Part shown: piece after piece, positions 51,334 to 60,460 of the stretch
Layout of the letters: every line of letters starts with the position of its first letter
How positions within the stretch are numbered: position 1 is the stretch's first letter
Source: Paracoccus sp041927875
Lineage (GTDB): Bacteria > Pseudomonadota > Alphaproteobacteria > Rhodobacterales > Rhodobacteraceae
Strand: one strand, 5' to 3'
Assembly: GCF_041927875.1 (NCBI RefSeq)
Contig: NZ_JBHFHN010000012.1
DNA length: 64,000 nt
Made by a program: the position numbers and the translations under genes
The notes under the pieces: generated by a model
The model's input: the letters and a program-made list of their open reading frames with translations, nothing else
Told to the model about the DNA's origin: nothing
Databases searched by the model: none

Positions 51334-51998
51334 TGCTGTTTGCCGCCGGGCTTGGCACCCGCATGGGCGCGCTGACCGCGACCCGGCCCAAGCCGCTGAT
51401 CCCGGTCGGCGGGCGCTGCCTGCTGGATCACGCGCTGGATCTGGCGCAGGGCGCGGGCCTGCCGCGCGTTGTGGCCAATGTCCACTACCTTCCCGATCAG
51501 ATCCGCGCGCATCTGGCCGGGCGTGATGTGGCGATTTCGGATGAAACCGACAAGCTGCTGGAAACCGGGGGCGGCCTGCGCAAGGCTCTGCCCTTGCTGG
51601 GTGCGGGGCCGGTGCTGACGCTGAACACCGATGCGGTCTGGACCGGGCCGAATGTGCTGGCGGCGCTGCGCACGGCCTGGCGGCCCGGCATGGGGGCGCT
51701 GGTCGCGCTGGTGCCGCTGGACCGCGCCACCGGCCATCGCGGCAGCGGCGATTTCGCGCTAGATGATCAGGGCCGGATCACCCGACCCGGCCCCTTTGTC
51801 TATACCGGCGCGCAGGCCATCGACCCCGCCGATCTGGCGCTGATCGATCAGGACGCCTTTTCGCTGAACCTGCTGTGGAACCGGATGATCGCACAGGGCC
51901 GGATGTTCGGCCTGATCCATCCCGGCGGCTGGTGCGATGTCGGCCAGCCCCAGTCGATCCCGCTGGCCGAGGCGCTGCTGGCCGGGGCCGCGCCATGA
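51309..51998 (+). CDS. MurU-like nucleotidyltransferase
   Basis: A 229-residue sugar-1-phosphate nucleotidyltransferase. The N-terminal LMLFAAGLGTRMGALTATRPKPLIPV gives the nucleotide-binding GLGTRM and PKPLIP. The NTDAVW motif holds the metal-binding Asp, and the C-terminus has the WCDVGQPQSI block. Together with the AmgK-like kinase upstream it fits the MurU/AmgK bypass that makes UDP-MurNAc from recycled MurNAc. The start overlaps the kinase frame by 25 bp, and the downstream addB starts as ATGA overlap. Confidence 0.85.
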   Translation: MRTTPDALMLFAAGLGTRMGALTATRPKPLIPVGGRCLLDHALDLAQGAGLPRVVANVHYLPDQIRAHLAGRDVAISDETDKLLETGGGLRKALPLLGAGPVLTLNTDAVWTGPNVLAALRTAWRPGMGALVALVPLDRATGHRGSGDFALDDQGRITRPGPFVYTGAQAIDPADLALIDQDAFSLNLLWNRMIAQGRMFGLIHPGGWCDVGQPQSIPLAEALLAGAAP

Positions 51999-54946
51999 TC
52001 CCGCCCGGCGTCCATGCGCTGCCACCCGGCGCCGATTTCGCCCGGCTTCTGGTGCGTGGCCTGATTGCCGCGATGGCCGATCAGCCGCCCGAGGCGATGG
52101 CGCGGGTCACGCTGATCCTGAACGCCGGTCGGATGATGCGGTCGGTGCGGACAGCCTTCGCCGAGGCGGGCGCGGGCTTTCTGCCGCGCCTGCGGCTGGT
52201 CACCGATCTGGGCGCCGATCCGCGCCTGCCGTTCCCGCCCGCTGTGCCCTCCCTGCGCCGCCGGTTGGAGCTGGCGCAACTGGTCGCGCGGCTGACGGCG
52301 GGACAGGCGGATATGGCGGCGGGCACCTCGGTTCACGCGCTTGCCGACAGCCTGGCGGCGCTCTTGGCCGAGATGCAGACCGAGGGCGTGACCCCCGACC
52401 GCCTGGCCGCCATCGAGGTCGAAGGCCACGCCGCGCATTGGGATCGCAGCCTGCGGTTCCTGAACCTGATCGCGCCCTATTTCGACGATGGCGCCGCCCC
52501 CGATGCCGCCGCGCGCCAGGCCCGCGCCGTCGCCTGGCAGATCGCTGAATGGCAGCGCCACCCGCCCGAAGACCCGGTGGTGATCGCAGGCTCTACCGGG
52601 TCGCGCGGGGCGACGCGCGATCTGATGGTGGCGATTGCCCGGCTGGCGCGTGGCACGGTGGTGCTGCCGGGTTTCGACACCGACCTTCCCGATGCGGTCT
52701 GGGCGGCGCTGGACGGCGATCCCACCCCGGCCGAGGATCACCCGCAATACCGTTTTCGCCCGCTGTTGCAGTCGCTGGGCCTGCGCCCGTCGCAGGTGGG
52801 CCGATGGCTGGGGGCAGGGGCGCCCGTGCCCGAGCGCGCGGCGCTGGTGTCGATGGCGCTGCGCCCGGCACCGGTCACCGATCAATGGCTGGCCGAGGGG
52901 CCGAACCTGCCCGATCTGGCCGCCGCCATGGCCGGGGTCACGCTGATCGACGCCCCCGACCCGCGATCCGAGGCCGGGGCGATTGCGCTGATCCTGCGCG
53001 ATGCGGTCAATGCGGGGCAGCAGGCGGCGCTGATCAGCCCCGACCGGGTGCTGACGCGGCGGGTCGCCGCTGCGCTGGATCGCTGGGGCATCCGCCCCGA
53101 TGACAGCGCCGGTGAGCCGCTGCCCCAGACCGCGCCGGGCCGCCTGATCCGCCATGTCGCTGCCGCTTTCGGTCGCCGGGTGGGGATCGAGACGCTGCTG
53201 GTGATCCTCAAGCATCCGCTGACGGCGGCGGGCGCGGCGCGCGGCGATCACCTGCGGCTGACCCGAGCGCTGGAACTGCATCTGCGCCGTCGCGGCCCCG
53301 CCTTCCCCGAGGGCGCGGCGCTGACCGCATGGGCCGCGCGGCGCGGCGATCCGGTGGCGGTGGCCTGGGCGGATTGGCTGGGCCAGGTCTGCGCCGCGCT
53401 AAACCAGCCAGCCGAGGCCGCGCCCTTGCCCGATTGGGTCGCCCGGCTTGATGCGGCCTTGGCGCTGATCGGTGGCGGCCCGATGGGCGAAACCGCGCTG
53501 TGGGATCAGGCCGATGGCCGCGCCGCCCGTGCCGTTCTGGACGGCCTGACCGCCGAGGCCGCGCATGGCGGCGCGATGTCGGCCCCCGATTTCGCCGATC
53601 TGCTGGGCGGCCTGCTGACCGGCCTGCGAGTGCCGCCGGTGATCGGCGTGCATCCGCAGGTGCAGTTCCTGGGCACACAAGAGGCCCGCGCGATCACCGC
53701 CGATCTGGTCATTCTGGGCGGGCTGACCGAAGGCAGTTGGCCTGCCGCGCCCGCGCCCGACCCTTGGCTCTCGCGGCCGATGCGGATGCAGGCGGGGCTG
53801 CTGCTGCCGGAACGGCGCATCGGCCTTCAGGCGCATGATTTCCAGCAAGCGGTGAACGCGCCGCGCGTGGTCATCAGCCATGCCCGCCGCGATGACGAGG
53901 CCGAGATGGTGCCATCCCGCTGGGTGTCGCGGATCGCGAACCTGCTGGGTGGGCTGCCGGATCGGGGAGGCCCGCAGGTGCTGGCGCAGGCGCGGGCGCG
54001 GGGTCAGGTCTGGCTGGATCTGGCCGCGCGGCTGGATCTGCCGCGCGACGACCTGCCGGTGGCGGTGCGCCAGCCCGCGCCGCGTCCCTCGCCCCGGCCG
54101 GGGGTGGCGCTGCGGCCGCGCGAACTGCCGGTCACCGACATCGCCCGGCTGCTGCGCGACCCCTATGCGATCTACGCCCGCCGCATCCTGCGCCTGCGCC
54201 CGCTGGACCCGATCCGGCCTTCGCCCGATGCGGCGCTGCGCGGCACCGCTCTGCATGACGTGATCGAGGCGTTCATCGCGCAGCGTCCCGACGGGGATGA
54301 GACCCCGGCGCAGGCCCGCGCCCGCCTGCTGAACCAGGCGGAGGCAGTGTTCGAGGCGACCGTTCCCTGGCCCGCGCAGCGCCGGTTCTGGCTGGCGCGC
54401 GTTGCCGGTTTCGCCGATGCGCTGATCGCCGCCGAGGCCGCGCGTCGCCCGCTGATCGCGGCATCGCATCTGGAGGCCGAGGCGCAGGGTCGAATGGTGC
54501 TGCCCGCGCTGGATTTCACCCTGACCGCACGGCCCGACCGGATCGACCTGCTGAACGATGGTACGGCGGCGATCTTTGACTACAAATCCGGCACACCGCC
54601 GTCGGAAACGCAGGCGCTGGCCTATGACCGGCAGCTTCTGCTTGAGGCGGTGATGGCCCGCGCCGGGGCCTTTGCCGCGCTGGATGGCCCGCGCGACGTC
54701 AGCGACCTGCGCTATATCCGCCTGGGCGGCGACGCGCGTGAGGTGGCCTTGCCCGTCGATCACGACACGCTGGACCGCATCGGGGATCAGTTGGCGGCGC
54801 TGATCGCGGCCTATGACGAGCCGGCGCAGGGCTATACCGCGCGCCGCGCCATGCACCGGCTGACCGACCGCAGCGATTACGATCACCTGTCGCGCTTTGG
54901 CGAATGGTCGCTGGCCGATGACCCCGTGCCGCAGGACATGCCATGA
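51995..54946 (+). CDS. addB: AddB helicase-nuclease subunit
   Basis: A 983-residue alphaproteobacterial AddB. The N-terminal UvrD-like domain lacks a working Walker A (RVTLILNAGRMM). The C-terminal RecB-like nuclease has FDYKSGTPPSETQALAYDRQLL (key motifs DYKSG and Q...YDRQ). It lacks the four cysteines of the iron-sulfur cluster seen in Bacillus AddB, as is usual for this clade. AddA/AddB resect double-strand breaks for RecA loading. It is coupled to addA by ATGA. Confidence 0.92.
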   Translation: MIPPGVHALPPGADFARLLVRGLIAAMADQPPEAMARVTLILNAGRMMRSVRTAFAEAGAGFLPRLRLVTDLGADPRLPFPPAVPSLRRRLELAQLVARLTAGQADMAAGTSVHALADSLAALLAEMQTEGVTPDRLAAIEVEGHAAHWDRSLRFLNLIAPYFDDGAAPDAAARQARAVAWQIAEWQRHPPEDPVVIAGSTGSRGATRDLMVAIARLARGTVVLPGFDTDLPDAVWAALDGDPTPAEDHPQYRFRPLLQSLGLRPSQVGRWLGAGAPVPERAALVSMALRPAPVTDQWLAEGPNLPDLAAAMAGVTLIDAPDPRSEAGAIALILRDAVNAGQQAALISPDRVLTRRVAAALDRWGIRPDDSAGEPLPQTAPGRLIRHVAAAFGRRVGIETLLVILKHPLTAAGAARGDHLRLTRALELHLRRRGPAFPEGAALTAWAARRGDPVAVAWADWLGQVCAALNQPAEAAPLPDWVARLDAALALIGGGPMGETALWDQADGRAARAVLDGLTAEAAHGGAMSAPDFADLLGGLLTGLRVPPVIGVHPQVQFLGTQEARAITADLVILGGLTEGSWPAAPAPDPWLSRPMRMQAGLLLPERRIGLQAHDFQQAVNAPRVVISHARRDDEAEMVPSRWVSRIANLLGGLPDRGGPQVLAQARARGQVWLDLAARLDLPRDDLPVAVRQPAPRPSPRPGVALRPRELPVTDIARLLRDPYAIYARRILRLRPLDPIRPSPDAALRGTALHDVIEAFIAQRPDGDETPAQARARLLNQAEAVFEATVPWPAQRRFWLARVAGFADALIAAEAARRPLIAASHLEAEAQGRMVLPALDFTLTARPDRIDLLNDGTAAIFDYKSGTPPSETQALAYDRQLLLEAVMARAGAFAALDGPRDVSDLRYIRLGGDAREVALPVDHDTLDRIGDQLAALIAAYDEPAQGYTARRAMHRLTDRSDYDHLSRFGEWSLADDPVPQDMP

Positions 54947-57900
54947 CCCAGCCCGCCTTTGACGCCGCCACCCTGGCCCAGGTACGGGCCGCGCATCCCG
55001 GCCGGTCCACCTGGCTGACCGCCAATGCGGGGTCGGGCAAGACCCGCGTGCTGACCGACCGCGTGGCGCGGCTTTTGCTGAACGGCGCCGATCCGGCGCG
55101 CATCCTGTGCCTGACCTATACCAAGGCCGCCGCCGCCGAAATGCAGAACCGCCTGCTGCGGCGGCTGGGCGAATGGGCGATGCTGCCCGCCGCCGATCTG
55201 ACCCAGGCGCTGCTGGCCCTGGGTGAGGAGGCCCCCGACGACGCGGCTCTGGCGCGTGCCCGCCGCCTGTTCGCGCGCGCCATCGAAACGCCGGGCGGGC
55301 TGAAGATCCAGACGATCCACGCCTTTTGCGCGGGCCTCTTGCGGCGCTTTCCGCTGGAGGCCGGGGTGCCGCATCAGTTCACCGAGATGGACGACCGCAC
55401 TGCCCGCCTGCTGGCCGCCGACATTCTTGAGGACATGGCCAGCGGTGATGACCGTGCCGTGCTGGACGATCTGGCGACGATCTTTGGCGGCGATGCGATC
55501 GACGGCCTGACCGGCGCGATCATCCGCCATGCCGCGGTGTTGTCGGCGGATCCGGCGCCCGATGATCTGCGCGCGGCGCTGGACCTGCCGCCCGGCTACG
55601 ACGCCGCGCGGCTGACCGCCGAAGTGTTCCTGGGGGCCGAGGCCGACCTGTTCGCGGCGCTGATCCCGGTGCTGGCGGCGGCGGGCGGGAATGATCGAAA
55701 GCTGTCCGATCTGCTGTCCGGTCTGCCCATGCCCCTTGGCCTGACGGCCCTGCCCGCGCTGGAAGGGGCCTTGCTTTACGGCGCAAAAGCCAAGGCCGGG
55801 CCGTTCACCGCCAAGATCGGCGCGGTGCCGACCAAGGCCAGCCAAAAGGCGCTGCCTCCCGCGCTTCTGGACCGCCTGAACGACCTGATGGCGCGGGTCG
55901 AGGCCGCGCGGCCCCGCCGCCTGGGGCTGCTGACGGCGGAACGCAGCCTTATCCTGCACCGCTTTGCCCGCGCCTTCCTCGCCCGCTACCGCGCCGCCAA
56001 GATGGCGCGCGGCTGGCTGGATTTCGACGATCTGATCACTCATGCCGGGCGGCTCTTGACCGACCCCTCGGTTGCCGATTGGGTGCTGTTCCGGCTGGAT
56101 GGCGGCATCGATCACGTCTTGGTCGACGAGGCGCAGGACACCAGCCCCGGCCAGTGGCAGGTGATCGACCGGCTGACCGGCGAGTTCACAGCGGGCGAGG
56201 GCGCGCGCCGTCGCCCGCCCACGCTGTTTGTCGTGGGCGACCGCAAGCAGTCGATCTATTCCTTTCAGGGTGCCGACCTGACCGAGTTCGACCGCCGCCG
56301 CGCCGCCTTTCTGGAGGCCTTTGCCGCCGCGGGGCAGCCGATGCAGGATCTGACGCTGGCCCATTCGTTCCGATCCTCACCCGCGATCCTGACGGCGGTC
56401 GACGCGACCTTTGCCGAAGCCGCCGCCGGTCTGGGCGGTGCGCCGCATCACATCGCCTTTCACGGCGATCATCCGGGCCGGGTCGATCTGTGGCCTGCGA
56501 TTGTGGGCGATGATGCCGAAAAGATCCGCGATTACGATGATCCGGTCGACCTGAAGGCCCCGGACCGCCCGGCGATCGACCTGGCGCGGCTGATCGCGGC
56601 CCGCATCCGGGCGATGATCGACAACCGCGAACAGGTGCCGGGCCGTGGTCCCGCCGATCCGCCGCGCCCGATCACCGAAGGCGACGTGCTGATCCTGGTG
56701 CAGCGAAGGTCAGATCTGTTCGGCGCCATCATCGCCGAATGCAAGGCCGCCGGGCTGGCCGTGGCCGGGGCCGACCGGCTGAAGCTGGCGGCCGAAATCG
56801 CCGTGCGCGACATTCGCGCGGCACTGTCGGTGCTGGCGACGCCCGATGACGACCTTGCCTTGGCCGAGGTGCTGCGCTCACCCCTGATCGGCTGGACCGA
56901 GGCCGAGCTGTTCGCCCTGGCCCAGCCCCGCCCTGCAACCCTGTGGGAGGCGCTGCGCAACGCCGGTGACAGCCCGGCGCTGGCGCTGCTGAACGACCTG
57001 CGCGACCGCGCCGATTTCCTGCGCCCGCATGAGGTGATCGACCGGCTGCTGACCCGCCACCGGGGCCGCGAACGCCTGCTGGCGCGCCTTGGTCCCGAGG
57101 CCGAAGATGGGATCGACGTGCTGTTGGCGCAGGCTTTGGCCTATGAACGCGCCGAGGTGCCCAGCCTGACCGGTTTCCTGGTCTGGCTGGATGCCGATGA
57201 CGTGCAGGTCAAGCGGCAGATGGAGGGGGCGGGCCACGCCATCCGGGTGATGACCGTCCACGGCGCCAAGGGGCTTGAGGCGCCGATCGTCATCATGCCC
57301 GACACCGCCAAGCCCAAGACCGAACGCGCCCCGCCGCAACTGATGCCGGTGTCTGACGGCGGCCCGCTGCTGTGGCGTGCTGCCCAGCCCGACCGCCCGC
57401 CAGCGATGACGACGCTGGCCGAGGACGCGAGCCTGGCCGAGCACCATGAACGCGCCCGGCTGATGTATGTGGCGATGACGCGGGCGGAAAGCTGGCTGAT
57501 CGTCGCGGCGGCAGGCGATGCGGCGGCGCCCAGTTGGCACGCCGATGTCGCCGCCGGTCTGGCGCGCTGTGGCGCCGCATCCTGCGCCGATCCGGCGGGC
57601 GATGACCTGCCCGGCCCGGTGCTGCGGCTGGCGCATGGAGATTGGCCACAGACGCTTGGCGCTGCGGCGCTTGGCCCCTCGGGGGGCGTCGTCGTTCCTG
57701 CGCCCGCGCCCGCCGACCCTTTGCCCCACTGGGCGCTGACGCCCGCGCCGCCCCCCGTGCCCGGCCCGCAGCCGGTCACCGCGACGGGCCTTGGCGGGGC
57801 CAAGGCCATGGTGCGGGCGGAAACCGATGCGCCGGGGGCCTCGGACCTGCCTGGACCGGGGGCCGAACTGATCCGCGCCCAGGCGATGCAGGCCGGGGAT

Positions 57901-58368
57901 CGGCTGCACCGGCTGCTGGACCTGCTGCCCGGCGCGGCCGATCCCGCAAGCCTTGCCGCCGCGCTGGAGGCCACGCCCGACGAACTGGCGCGCGCTCAGG
58001 CGATCTTGGCGCGCGCCGATCTGGACCTGCCGGATGCCGAGGTGCTGACCGAGGTCGACATTGCCGCGCCCCCGCCCTGGCCCGGTGCCGGGCCGCTGAT
58101 CGGCAGTATCGACCGGCTGTCGATCACCGCCGATCGGCTGCGGATCGTCGATTACAAATCGAACGCCGCAGTGCCCGCCACCGCTGACGACATCCCCGAC
58201 GGCCTGCTGCGGCAGTTGGGGGCCTATCATGCGGCGGTCACGCAGATTTATCCGGGGCGCGCGGTCGAACTGGCGATCCTGTGGACGGCGACCGGGCTGC
58301 TGATGCCGGTGCCTGCCGATCTAGCGGCGCGGGCCTTTGCCGCAGCGGCGCCGGGGCGGTTGGCTTGA
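54943..58368 (+). CDS. addA: AddA helicase-nuclease subunit
   Basis: A 1141-residue UvrD/Rep-type helicase fused to a nuclease. Motif I ANAGSGKT (28-34), II VDEAQDTSPGQW, III GDRKQSIYSFQGAD, a motif V/VI area VMTVHGAKGLEAPIV and YVAMTRAESWL, then the C-terminal nuclease LRIVDYKSNA. It is the motor and one nuclease of the AddAB break-processing machine. The next gene, trxA, has its own promoter. Confidence 0.95.
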   Translation: MTQPAFDAATLAQVRAAHPGRSTWLTANAGSGKTRVLTDRVARLLLNGADPARILCLTYTKAAAAEMQNRLLRRLGEWAMLPAADLTQALLALGEEAPDDAALARARRLFARAIETPGGLKIQTIHAFCAGLLRRFPLEAGVPHQFTEMDDRTARLLAADILEDMASGDDRAVLDDLATIFGGDAIDGLTGAIIRHAAVLSADPAPDDLRAALDLPPGYDAARLTAEVFLGAEADLFAALIPVLAAAGGNDRKLSDLLSGLPMPLGLTALPALEGALLYGAKAKAGPFTAKIGAVPTKASQKALPPALLDRLNDLMARVEAARPRRLGLLTAERSLILHRFARAFLARYRAAKMARGWLDFDDLITHAGRLLTDPSVADWVLFRLDGGIDHVLVDEAQDTSPGQWQVIDRLTGEFTAGEGARRRPPTLFVVGDRKQSIYSFQGADLTEFDRRRAAFLEAFAAAGQPMQDLTLAHSFRSSPAILTAVDATFAEAAAGLGGAPHHIAFHGDHPGRVDLWPAIVGDDAEKIRDYDDPVDLKAPDRPAIDLARLIAARIRAMIDNREQVPGRGPADPPRPITEGDVLILVQRRSDLFGAIIAECKAAGLAVAGADRLKLAAEIAVRDIRAALSVLATPDDDLALAEVLRSPLIGWTEAELFALAQPRPATLWEALRNAGDSPALALLNDLRDRADFLRPHEVIDRLLTRHRGRERLLARLGPEAEDGIDVLLAQALAYERAEVPSLTGFLVWLDADDVQVKRQMEGAGHAIRVMTVHGAKGLEAPIVIMPDTAKPKTERAPPQLMPVSDGGPLLWRAAQPDRPPAMTTLAEDASLAEHHERARLMYVAMTRAESWLIVAAAGDAAAPSWHADVAAGLARCGAASCADPAGDDLPGPVLRLAHGDWPQTLGAAALGPSGGVVVPAPAPADPLPHWALTPAPPPVPGPQPVTATGLGGAKAMVRAETDAPGASDLPGPGAELIRAQAMQAGDRLHRLLDLLPGAADPASLAAALEATPDELARAQAILARADLDLPDAEVLTEVDIAAPPPWPGAGPLIGSIDRLSITADRLRIVDYKSNAAVPATADDIPDGLLRQLGAYHAAVTQIYPGRAVELAILWTATGLLMPVPADLAARAFAAAAPGRLA

Positions 58369-58393
58369 CGCGCGCGGGGGGCGACCCTACCTT
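58365..58393 (+). promoter_or_regulatory. Predicted trxA promoter
   Basis: TTGACG at 58365-58370 (overlapping the addA stop), a 17-bp spacer and TACCTT at 58388-58393. It suggests that trxA is transcribed alone. Confidence 0.5.
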
Positions 58394-58427
58394 GCCCCCT
58401 GACCACGCCATTTGCAGGAGACCACCC

Positions 58428-58754
58428 ATGGCCGGAGCCACCGTCGCCGTTTCGGACGCCACTTTCGACGCCGAAGTGCGCCAATCCCCGATCCCCGTCG
58501 TCGTCGATTTCTGGGCCGAATGGTGCGGCCCCTGCCGGCAGATCGGCCCCTCGCTTGAGGAACTGGCCAGCGAATATGCGGGCAAGGTCAAGATCGTCAA
58601 GGTGAACGTCGACGAGAACCCGGAAAGCCCGGCGGTTCTGGGCGTGCGCGGCATCCCGGCGCTGTTCCTGTTCAAGGACGGCCAGGTCGTGTCGAACAAG
58701 ATCGGCGCCGCGCCCAAGGCCGCGCTGAAAAGCTGGATCGACAGCGCGATCTGA
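58428..58754 (+). CDS. trxA: Thioredoxin
   Basis: A 108-residue thioredoxin: VVVDFWAEWCGPCRQIGP with active-site CGPC, the buried Asp in VVVDFWAEW, KVNVDENP and the cis-proline loop GIPALFLFKDG. It is the general cytosolic protein-disulfide reductant. AGGAG SD at 58416-58420 precedes ATG 58428. It ends in a strong terminator. This is a common Rhodobacterales arrangement (addB-addA-trxA). Confidence 0.97.
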   Translation: MAGATVAVSDATFDAEVRQSPIPVVVDFWAEWCGPCRQIGPSLEELASEYAGKVKIVKVNVDENPESPAVLGVRGIPALFLFKDGQVVSNKIGAAPKAALKSWIDSAI

Positions 58755-58774
58755 TCGCGCCAGATGCAGACCGG

Positions 58775-58799
58775 AAAGGGGCGCCTGGCGCCCCTTTTT
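58775..58799 (+). terminator. Rho-independent terminator after trxA
   Basis: Stem AAAGGGGCGCC / GGCGCCCCTTT with a short loop and T-run. It also lies at the end of the convergent gene. Confidence 0.85.
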
Positions 58800-59716
58800 C
58801 ATGCAACTGGCCAGCCGTGGCGGGAAAGCGCCGCGATGATCTGATCGTCGGTATCGGGCGCATGGGCATTGATCGCCTGCTGGCGCAGGAACCAGAACAG
58901 ATAGCGGTCGAACGAGGGCCTGCGCTGCCGCGCCGCCTGAACCGCACGGTCCAACCCGTCGCGCGGCACCGATGCCGCGATGTGGTGAAAATCGACCTCA
59001 CCGAACAAAAGCGCCGGGCGATGCAGGAAAAAGCCGCGAAAGGCGGTGGCGCTGTTTTGCGTCACCACCAGCCCGGCCTGGCGCAGCGCGGCATCGCTGC
59101 CGCCCTTGCGAATGCGCAGGTTGGGAAAGGTCGTGGCCAACTGATCGAGCGCGCTGTGCTCGGCTTCGGTATGGACCTCATTGGGGTGCAGCGTCGCCAG
59201 CAGCGGGCGATCCGGGAAATGGCGGGCCGTCGTCTCGATCATTGCGATGGGCGAGGTCGACTGAAAGCTGCGCTGCTGGTCGAGCCGCCCTTGCAGAGCG
59301 ATCAGCACCAGATCGCTGGGCGGCGGCACCTGCGGATCGTCAAACAGCCGCTTGCGCCAGCCGCGCGCGAACCCCTGCGCGGCGGCGGCGTCGATCGCAG
59401 CGGGGTCGAACTGCGCCTTGGCCACCGGCCAATCCCACCGGCGCCCCGTTGCCTCGATCCGCCAGAACGCCCCGACATAGGCGCGCCGACAGGTCAGGGC
59501 GCGGTCATGCGTCGGCTCATCCATGTGAAACAGCGCATAGCCGGGCTGATCGGGCGCGGCGGCGCGCGTCTCAGGTGTGGCGGGCAGCGCATCCACCCGC
59601 CAGTCGCGGGCGCGCAGGGCCGCCGTCAGCCGCGCGAAAAAATTGTGTTGCCCGGCCTGATGTTGGGCCAGGCTTGCGTCATCCAGGTAAATCGTCAAAC
59701 GGCGCACATCATCCAT
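58799..59716 (-). CDS. Capsule-glycosyltransferase-like protein of unknown function
   Basis: A 305-residue soluble protein. The segment SDLVLIALQGRLDQQRS, then MIETTARHFPDRPLLATLHPNE and RKGGSDAALRQAGLVVTQNSATAFRGFFLHRPALLFGEVDFHH (key motifs VVTQNSATAF and HRPALLFGEVDFHH) resembles KpsS/KpsC-type capsular polysaccharide enzymes (GT99-like fold). No capsule genes are adjacent. Start 59716 (MDDVRRLTIY) is preferred because the upstream extension is not conserved. It is convergent with trxA and divergent from hslV. The substrate is unknown. Confidence 0.6.
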   Translation of the reverse strand: MDDVRRLTIYLDDASLAQHQAGQHNFFARLTAALRARDWRVDALPATPETRAAAPDQPGYALFHMDEPTHDRALTCRRAYVGAFWRIEATGRRWDWPVAKAQFDPAAIDAAAAQGFARGWRKRLFDDPQVPPPSDLVLIALQGRLDQQRSFQSTSPIAMIETTARHFPDRPLLATLHPNEVHTEAEHSALDQLATTFPNLRIRKGGSDAALRQAGLVVTQNSATAFRGFFLHRPALLFGEVDFHHIAASVPRDGLDRAVQAARQRRPSFDRYLFWFLRQQAINAHAPDTDDQIIAALSRHGWPVA

Positions 59717-59819
59717 GCACGGCACGCTATCAGCGCCACCGCGCCGGTCAAGCGCGGCCTTTGCCTTGCACCACGGGCACGCGCCCCTCATATCTGATCG
59801 CAAAGGAATGAGGGGCCAG

Positions 59820-60389
59820 ATGGCAGAAGACAAGTTTCCCGGTTGGCACGGCACAACGATCATCGGCGTGCGCAAGGGCGGTCAGGTGGTGATCGCGGGC
59901 GACGGCCAGGTCAGCCTGGGCCAGACGGTCATCAAGGGCAGCGCCCGCAAGGTGCGCCGCCTGCGCCCCGGCGGGCATGAGGTGATCGCCGGTTTCGCCG
60001 GATCGACGGCAGATGCCTTTACCCTGCTGGAACGGCTTGAGAAAAAGCTGGAATCCGCCCCCGGCCAGTTGCAGCGCGCCTGTGTCGAACTGGCAAAGGA
60101 CTGGCGCATGGACAAATATCTGCGCAACCTCGAGGCGATGCTGATCGTCACCGATGGCGACCAGCTTTATGTCATCACCGGTGCCGGCGACGTGCTGGAG
60201 CCCGAACATGATGTCGCCGCCATCGGGTCGGGCGGCAATTACGCCCTGGCCGCCGCGCGCGGGCTGATGGAAACCGATCAGGATGCCGAAACCATCGCCC
60301 GCAAGGCGATGGCGATCGCCGCCGATATCTGTGTCTATACCAATGGCCGCCTGACGGTCGAAACGCTGGCAGGTGGCACAGCCGCCTGA
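59820..60389 (+). CDS. hslV: ATP-dependent protease subunit HslV
   Basis: A 189-residue proteasome-like threonine peptidase. A short propeptide (residues 1-11, MAEDKFPGWHG) is expected to be removed, exposing catalytic Thr12 in TTIIGVRK. GSARKVRRL, FAGSTADAFTLLERLE and SGGNYALAAARGL are conserved. With HslU it forms the two-component protease HslVU. ATG 59820 is close to an AAAGGAATGAGG SD. It is followed by a hairpin and a membrane-protein gene, then hslU. Confidence 0.97.
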   Translation: MAEDKFPGWHGTTIIGVRKGGQVVIAGDGQVSLGQTVIKGSARKVRRLRPGGHEVIAGFAGSTADAFTLLERLEKKLESAPGQLQRACVELAKDWRMDKYLRNLEAMLIVTDGDQLYVITGAGDVLEPEHDVAAIGSGGNYALAAARGLMETDQDAETIARKAMAIAADICVYTNGRLTVETLAGGTAA

Positions 60390-60394
60390 GGATC

Positions 60395-60426
60395 GGGCAA
60401 AGCGGAAGCTGCATTCCTCTTTGCCC
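60395..60426 (+). terminator. Hairpin between hslV and the membrane-protein gene
   Basis: Stem GGGCAAAG / CTTTGCCC with an inner GGAA/TTCC pair. A T-run is lacking (AAATACTC follows). It could act as an attenuator or processing site between hslV and the next genes. Confidence 0.4.
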
Positions 60427-60450
60427 AAATACTCATCCGCAGTCGGGGCC
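60413..60450 (+). repeat. Short extragenic motif, weak copy C
   Basis: CTCTTTGCCCAAATACTCATCCGC then a G-rich tail, broken here to its parts: CTTTGCCCAAATACTC and ATCCGC. It overlaps the 3' arm of the hairpin at 60395-60426. Weaker match to copies at 9296 and 35043. Confidence 0.3.
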
Positions 60451-60460
60451 GGGAGGGCCG

